A stretch of DNA of 9,254 bases from the NCBI GenBank assembly GCA_043820045.1, contig JBDREF010000225.1, forward strand, positions 1-9,254. Direction: 5' to 3'. Positions 5,601-9,254 of the stretch are shown piece after piece. Source of the DNA: JBDREF01 sp043820045 (GTDB lineage: Bacteria > Planctomycetota > Phycisphaerae > Sedimentisphaerales > Anaerobacaceae). Both the position numbers and the translations under genes were made by a program. Every line of letters starts with the position of its first letter. Position 1 is the first letter of the stretch. The notes under the pieces are model-generated. The model was not told where the DNA came from. It ran no database searches and worked only from the letters and a program-made list of their open reading frames with translations.

Positions 5601-8159
5601 TGTGAGGCCGGGGAAACCCGATGCGGGCTGATCGGCACGAGTGGGAAGTTGGGCCGCAGTCAGAACGTTCGCCTCACGTGGATGTGTTGCTTCAAACCCC
5701 TGCGCCAATCTCATCTCGTCTACACTCAACGTTGCACCAGAGAGCTGCCTTTGAAACGCCATAGCTCCATGCCCTGCCGTATCCAGCGCCGTCGCCAATG
5801 CTTGACGCACCACGTCGCGGTAGTGATCGGAACGCATCCCAGCGGAAAGCTTGGCAGCGTCTTGTCGGCTATCGGAAAAGACGACAAGTTTGCGGCTCGA
5901 CTGTTGCGCCGAGTGCGGCAGCTCGCGCAGAAGCGCATCGGAAAGCACCTGCGCTACGCGTTGGAAGCCTGTGCGCATTGGACGAATCGGTGTGTCGAGC
6001 CGCCGCCGCCGCCGGTCTTCGTCACAGCGTGGGCAAATCGCTGGATATGCCTGGTCAGAATCCCGATCCGGATTCGGAACCCGATAAAGGAAACCACGCA
6101 CTCCACTGCTCCCACCAAGTTCGACACGTGCTTCTCGGATGTCGAGCCTCGCGTCCTCCCAACGGCGTCCAACTGTCTGTTGCTCCCACCTTTCTGTCAC
6201 CGGCCGTCCGCCGTCTAAAGAAGGCCAAAATACGGCATAATTGTCGTAGCGGCGGTCAAGAAAGGACATCTCCGGCGCGGTTTCCAAGTCCGGGTGATCT
6301 GGACTCAGAAACCACTCGCCAGGGAGCTGCCTTCCTTGAATATCGCGGACCTCTCGCTTATAGCCGCCTAAAAACACCTCGCCGCAACATTCGCATACGA
6401 GCAATTCCAGCACGCGCGCGCCGCATGTACATGAAAGACGTGGCTGGTGATACAACTTCCCGACCGGTGGCGTTCCCTGGCGTCCGGTCACTTGACTGCA
6501 TTGTGGGTTGGTGCAAGCCCACAGCCCCTGCACACTGCGGAAGAAAAGGTGGGCTCGAAGCCGCACAGGAGCGGGGCGCGCTGCTGAGAGGCAAACCAGT
6601 ATCCCTTCAGTCGCGCTTGCTCGGTCCTCATCGGAAAGTGCAGTAAACAGGCTATTTCCGAGTTTGAAGGGTGATTGAGGGACAGATGAGCCATTGATTT
6701 GGCAGGCTGCGCGCAGGGCTTCACCTGCCTCGGAGCGAAGCACAACTTCTCGCAGCACAAGTGATGATTCTCCATCAGCAGGATTCACTCCGACCGCTTC
6801 GGCCAACGCCCTTGTAGGTTCGGTGAGGTTATCCGTGTTGTCCCGCACTGCGCAGCCAAAATCACGGAATGCGGAAGCAAACGTGGCACAAACAGAGAGC
6901 GCGGCGGGGTTGGGGGGTGTCGCCGTGTCGCCGACAATGGTAAATCGTGAGTGGTCCCGCCCAAAGAAACTCTGGAGGTATTTGAAGCCACTGTTGCCAC
7001 TTTCCAGAGAAGCACTCGACGCGATGATGCGGAGTTGCTCGGAATCAGGGGTGAGACCCAACCTGTCTAACAATACCCGTAGCAGATAGGCGACTTCGGT
7101 GCCGGGCGTACCACGATAGGTGTGCAGTTCGTCTACAACGAGGTGGAAAACGTGGCTGTGATCGGTAGCAAGCCAAGCTCGCGTCTGGTCAAAGATGCCC
7201 GCCTCAGGGCTACGCATCAGCATGATATTAAGCATTGAATAGTTCGTTATGAGCAGGTCCGGCGGGTGGTCTTGCATATCCCAGCGCGACCACATTTCGG
7301 CCCCGCCTTCGTCTAACGACTGGAAGAACAACGCTGCCTCAGAACCGGCCACAGCCGCCGCTTCCCTTGCCATGTCACGAAGCTCTTTGCGCAAACGGTT
7401 GGTGTCACTGTTGCCGGGGATGGGTGTGCGTCCTGTGTAGCGTCCGAAATAAAGACGGTTGCCATTGCGATGTGTATCGAGCCAGGTTCGCGCTGCGCCG
7501 CTGTCAAGTGCCAAACGAAGGCGCACGAGTTGGTCTTCGACGAGTGCATTGAGAGGATAGAGCAAGAGTGCGCGCATTGCCGCAGGACGTGTCTCGTGGA
7601 CACGCTGGGACACGCGCTGGCCATGGCGTTGTTGCGATCTTCCACGTAATGTAGTATGGCGTTCATCCCACCAATCCCATTCTGCCGGGCGGGTGCCGGG
7701 AGCGGACCATTGACGTGACTCGCGCACCAGTTCCGCCAATATCGGCACAAGAAAACATTCCGTCTTGCCGGAACCGGTACCGGTCGTAACCACCACGTCT
7801 TGGCGTTCGACAAGTGCGCGTTGAAAAGCCTCATATTGATGCCTGTAAGGCTGCCGACGCTCGCCCGTGAAAGGGTCAGTAAATAATGACGGTTCGAGAA
7901 AGTCAGCCACTTCTTTAGTAATCGCGTGCCCCCAGGATACGTCAAGAAGTTCGTGCGCCACGTCGGCGAAATAAGCTCCGCACGAAAGATATGCTGGCAC
8001 CGGTTCGATAAGCGGCTCGCGCCACAGGCGACGGTCCTGGTCAAACAGTAAAGCGCGTCGTTCATCGCGGAGGTCATCATAGCGAATGGCAAGCGGGCTA
8101 TCGAGATAGCGCTGATAAAGGTCGCGAATGTTTCGGAATATGGCAAGAGGATTGTTCAT
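2625..8159 (-). CDS. Giant DEAD/DEAH-box SF2 helicase with DUF1998/MZB C-terminus, DruE-like
   Basis: This 1844-residue protein is intact from ATG to TGA. The first RecA domain shows a Q-motif-like YRHQYEAF (105-112), Walker A TGTGSGKT (126-133), motif Ia LLLYPLNALVEDQ (198-210), ITNYSMLNIMLMR (304-316), the DEAH-type box DELH (343-346) and SSASLES (381-387) as motif III. The second shows VVFSDSRQD (759-767), motif V TTTMEVGVDIG (1168-1178) and motif VI QQRVGRAGRR (1196-1205). Cysteine pairs that look like zinc knuckles lie near 549/554, 576/578, 589/592, 709/712, 1070/1073, 1085/1088 and 1456/1459/1473/1476. The C-terminus has SLENGAGY (1674-1681) and C-x3-C-x2-C (1718, 1722, 1725), the mark of DUF1998/MZB helicases. 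Size and layout fit DruE of Druantia best; DpdJ and MrfA are relatives. Expected role: ATP-driven DNA translocase in phage defence. It overlaps the preceding gene by four bases (ATGA) and lacks its own strong ribosome binding site, so it is translationally coupled. Confidence 0.93.
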   Translation of the reverse strand: MNNPLAIFRNIRDLYQRYLDSPLAIRYDDLRDERRALLFDQDRRLWREPLIEPVPAYLSCGAYFADVAHELLDVSWGHAITKEVADFLEPSLFTDPFTGERRQPYRHQYEAFQRALVERQDVVVTTGTGSGKTECFLVPILAELVRESRQWSAPGTRPAEWDWWDERHTTLRGRSQQRHGQRVSQRVHETRPAAMRALLLYPLNALVEDQLVRLRLALDSGAARTWLDTHRNGNRLYFGRYTGRTPIPGNSDTNRLRKELRDMAREAAAVAGSEAALFFQSLDEGGAEMWSRWDMQDHPPDLLITNYSMLNIMLMRSPEAGIFDQTRAWLATDHSHVFHLVVDELHTYRGTPGTEVAYLLRVLLDRLGLTPDSEQLRIIASSASLESGNSGFKYLQSFFGRDHSRFTIVGDTATPPNPAALSVCATFASAFRDFGCAVRDNTDNLTEPTRALAEAVGVNPADGESSLVLREVVLRSEAGEALRAACQINGSSVPQSPFKLGNSLFTALSDEDRASATEGILVCLSAARPAPVRLRAHLFFRSVQGLWACTNPQCSQVTGRQGTPPVGKLYHQPRLSCTCGARVLELLVCECCGEVFLGGYKREVRDIQGRQLPGEWFLSPDHPDLETAPEMSFLDRRYDNYAVFWPSLDGGRPVTERWEQQTVGRRWEDARLDIREARVELGGSSGVRGFLYRVPNPDRDSDQAYPAICPRCDEDRRRRRLDTPIRPMRTGFQRVAQVLSDALLRELPHSAQQSSRKLVVFSDSRQDAAKLSAGMRSDHYRDVVRQALATALDTAGHGAMAFQRQLSGATLSVDEMRLAQGFEATHPREANVLTAAQLPTRADQPASGFPGLTNARAAQQILQRGQHGPFPITQLTEDISARLLMQGINPGGFTQSTLWTDPRKREGSWRRLYEWHSVGQPAPRVNPPLAPAEQEHLQHIRETAFREVTDAIFASGRRSLEALGIGLATTDRQQAARTLVQEAADSVIQLLGSRRYRLSTHGAYSQANVPVFVRQYLHSVALHNDESPPDLEREVFDLLYHTRVCNPAQTGVLFAEYLCLVRPGDSYYACPQCRRLHLHPSGGLCIECLVPLESARPIADMPVADDYYRFLALHSRELFRLNCEELTGQTDKNTDKNDARRRQRLFQGRCLPHDEEPRTDEIDLLCVTTTMEVGVDIGALLGVMMANMPPMRFNYQQRVGRAGRRETGLSVALTLCRGRSHDDYYFQYPDRITAELPPQPYVDLRRRRILRRVLVKEVLRQAFVVPGLLTGSSDSVHGEFGEATGWNQPPPGANGGPTVAEMVNAWIQRNQAAVEHTCDTLLTFAEPELIKQRSDILMWVRNNLVAEVTSIANDPVYLKASLSERLANAGLLPMFGFPTRTRYLFHGDPCRSREWPPKETVDRDLDLAISQFAPGAETVKDGVVYAAAGVVHYEQRGRRAVEKADPLGAPTPIGTCQNCHAVVLRPASESPLCPVCASPTFKTIQLAQPHGFRTWFGANWDFDGIFEWTPRASRPKTDPGLLPMQTVANCEFWSDEAEVCVVNDNAGRMFEFRKLVGSETWVTQEAIDHISDQMAQHNLRSPSPTYDQAAQPDVRALGSIKRTDILVVGLHTVRPELDLSPLRVESRAAFYSFGFMLRRAVSVLLDISPLEIGVGLRVIRQAGTIVGQIFLSDSLENGAGYCSYFAQPAELERLLHFMANPSQSLISNWLAPRHADTCQTSCPDCLRDYANLAWHCILDWRLAVDMARLALDANAPVDLTTPYWQPLFASAAPSYFQTLQPSGWTPAMFGGLPAARSGAHGEFIVHPLWADQHTTIIQACNEATAAGITQLQPKTLFELIRKPF
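4749..4772. repeat. Perfect 12-base tandem repeat inside the helicase gene
   Basis: On the plus strand GTTCTTGTCCGT occurs twice in direct tandem, followed by a degenerate third part. In the helicase it encodes TDKN TDKN (residues 1130-1137), a polar segment in the linker before motif V. The unit is a multiple of three, so slippage would change linker length without breaking the frame. Confidence 0.85.
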
Positions 8160-9100
8160 ATTAATGGTTGGCGAAGGAGTTCAGCAGCGAACCGTGCAAT
8201 GTCGTGTGGCACGTCGCTGTAACTCAGGTTGGCAGTGGCCTTGTCATAAGCGGGCGGTAAGCCGGAGCAAAGAACCAATGCACGTTCCAGTAGCCGGGGT
8301 GGTCGGCAGATAGCAGGTACGGACAGTTTTCGCATCGCAACATCATAGTGTAGCAGATCGCGCCGAAAACGTTGCAGCAGCGCGTAAAGCGCGACCGCTC
8401 GTGGCAGTTCGAAAGTTGCGCCTTTCCAACGGAGGAAATAGCGCCGTCGCTGAAAGTATATAAAGAAACACAACACGCCGAAGCGTATGGCCTGTGCGTG
8501 GCGGCGGTCGGTTTTGCGCCAAGCAAATACCGATGTATCGAACTCGTGAATGTTCCAGTCATTCCCTACCGGAAATTCTGATGGTGCCTGGTTACGCGAC
8601 GGAGGGTCGCATGGGGGCAAGTGCGAAAGAATGCCAAGTGGCGCATCGGCTTGGAAAGAGACCTCAGCTCGGGTAGCCGCCTCTGCTAGTGCTGATGAAC
8701 TGGATGCAACAAGGCGAATCACCTCCGGCACGCCGGAAGAATCGAGCGTTTCACAACCAACCTTTTCTCCAATCCGAAGCACTCGCTCGCGCAGTGCCGG
8801 TGAACGTGCACCACACAAGACTGCGCGCATCCCTTCCGGTATCGGATGTGCCGCAAACGTCGGCGGAGTGACGCGCCATCCCTTCTCGCAGCCTTGCGCA
8901 AAGAACTCCACATGAGCCAGTCTTTCAAGGTCCAGTCGAAGTTGCTGGTGTAGGGAAAACTCGGCTTCACCAATAGTCGGGTTTCCGTTTTCGGAGACAC
9001 CTTTGTCGCTGGAATGGAGTTCCTCCACGGCGGCACGAAATTGCTGCCAAGAGCCTTGGCGACGCGCAGACAGCCATAGTAGGAGTTCGTCAGCCTTCAC
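8156..9100 (-). CDS. Unrecognised 314-residue protein coupled to the DruE-like helicase
   Basis: I do not recognise this family with certainty. I start it at the GTG at 9100 rather than the ATG at 9145: a strong GGAGGAGG lies five bases before the GTG, the GTG overlaps the stop of the preceding frame (GTGA), and helical structure starts right there (MKADELLLWLSARRQGSW). The first about 85 residues alternate short helices and end in KGWRVTPP, which could be a winged-helix DNA-binding fold (inference). Residues 92-116 (RAVLCGARSP...) look like a strand-helix unit. Residues 201-245 are rich in aromatic and basic residues (FFIYFQRRRYFLRW). The C-terminus contains VPAICRPPRLLERALVLCSGLPP and ends in helices. 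No signal peptide, transmembrane segment or nuclease motif stands out. Its stop overlaps the helicase ATG, so it is almost certainly an accessory subunit of that helicase. By position it could correspond to DruG of Druantia type II or to DpdI, but this is a guess from gene order. Confidence 0.85.
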   Translation of the reverse strand: MKADELLLWLSARRQGSWQQFRAAVEELHSSDKGVSENGNPTIGEAEFSLHQQLRLDLERLAHVEFFAQGCEKGWRVTPPTFAAHPIPEGMRAVLCGARSPALRERVLRIGEKVGCETLDSSGVPEVIRLVASSSSALAEAATRAEVSFQADAPLGILSHLPPCDPPSRNQAPSEFPVGNDWNIHEFDTSVFAWRKTDRRHAQAIRFGVLCFFIYFQRRRYFLRWKGATFELPRAVALYALLQRFRRDLLHYDVAMRKLSVPAICRPPRLLERALVLCSGLPPAYDKATANLSYSDVPHDIARFAAELLRQPLI

Positions 9101-9254
9101 CGCATCCTCCTCCAAAGATGTTTGGCTGCAACGCAGTAGTGCCACCAGAGAGTCTTGGTTCCATCGATTCCTTCTGCCAGCGCAAGCTGTTTATGTCTGA
9201 CATCGTTAATGGTGGTAACCCACTTTCTTAACGCGCGCGCCATGTTACGATTCC
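9097..9254 (-). CDS. C-terminal end of an unidentified upstream protein (runs off right edge)
   Basis: A minus-strand frame is open from the window edge to a TGA at 9099-9097 that overlaps the GTG start of the next gene (GTGA). About 52 codons are visible; the end includes GIDGTKTLWWHYCVAAKHLW and closes with RRMR. An internal ATG at 9243 could make a 48-residue small protein, but it has no clear ribosome binding site and the frame continues to the edge without a stop, so the C-terminus of a longer protein is more likely. The residues are plausible protein (tryptophan- and basic-rich helix) but I cannot name a family. Tight overlap shows that it belongs to the same operon as the 314-residue protein and the helicase, and it may be their third subunit. 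Confidence 0.6.
   Translation of the reverse strand, partial: NRNMARALRKWVTTINDVRHKQLALAEGIDGTKTLWWHYCVAAKHLWRRMR
9106..9113 (-). promoter_or_regulatory. Ribosome binding site deciding the GTG start of the 314-residue protein
   Basis: The minus strand reads GGAGGAGG five bases before the GTG at 9100, within the last codons of the preceding frame. It is the strongest Shine-Dalgarno sequence in the window and argues against the upstream in-frame ATG at 9145. Confidence 0.8.

Noticed and set aside
5157..6218. 353-codon plus-strand open frame
   Set aside because: It lies fully antisense to the helicase, whose motifs are unambiguous. Its translation is rich in Arg, Cys and Ser with no domain, as expected from the complement of a GC-rich gene.
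5798..6646. 282-codon plus-strand open frame
   Set aside because: Another antisense shadow of the helicase gene without recognisable motifs or a ribosome binding site.
7313..8146. 277-codon minus-strand open frame in another frame of the helicase
   Set aside because: It overlaps the helicase region encoding Walker A and motif Ia in the correct frame; its own product shows no family features.
9101..9145. ATG start at 9145 for the protein upstream of the helicase
   Set aside because: The GTG at 9100 has a strong Shine-Dalgarno sequence and the GTGA overlap; the extra 15 residues would overlap the previous frame needlessly.
1..9254. CRISPR array, tRNA, rRNA, insertion sequence or integrase
   Set aside because: No regularly spaced repeats, cloverleaf, rRNA segments, transposase or integrase motifs, or terminal inverted repeats were seen on either strand.

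Overview
The window is a gene-dense bacterial stretch with every convincing gene on the minus strand, so transcription runs from high to low coordinates. Gene content points to an antiphage defence or genomic island: a very large DUF1998-type helicase, an ABC-type AAA ATPase paired with a small TOPRIM protein, and a phospholipase D (PLD)-like protein. There is no rRNA, tRNA, transposase, integrase or housekeeping gene to fix the taxon. Shine-Dalgarno use, ATG/GTG starts and tight gene overlaps fit bacteria in general, probably Gram-negative, but that is not secured.

In transcription order, the right edge (9097-9254) holds the C-terminal end of an unidentified protein that runs out of the window. 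Its stop codon overlaps the GTG start of an unrecognised 314-residue protein (8156-9100). That gene in turn overlaps by four bases (ATGA) the start of an 1844-residue superfamily 2 helicase with a C-terminal DUF1998/MZB region (2625-8159). The three are almost certainly one translationally coupled operon. The helicase resembles DruE of Druantia and more distantly the MrfA/DpdJ helicases. A large protein, a small protein and a DruE-like helicase in this order make Druantia (the multi-gene type II arrangement) or a related system the leading hypothesis, but it is not proved here.

A 279-base gap (2346-2624) then separates a second module: an AAA_21-type ATPase (1272-2345) and a DUF3226-type TOPRIM protein (632-1270), one base apart, each with a good ribosome binding site. 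The architecture parallels two-gene ATPase plus TOPRIM defence pairs such as PARIS (AriA/AriB) and AbiL (AbiLi/AbiLii).

After 37 bases comes the first 198 codons of a PLD-like protein (1-594) that leaves the window at the left edge. The family often fuses this domain to a helicase, but the window ends before that can be seen.

Base composition changes along the window: the PLD gene and the helicase operon are GC-rich, and the ATPase/TOPRIM pair with its upstream gap is clearly AT-richer. This suggests the pair is a separately acquired cassette within a defence island.
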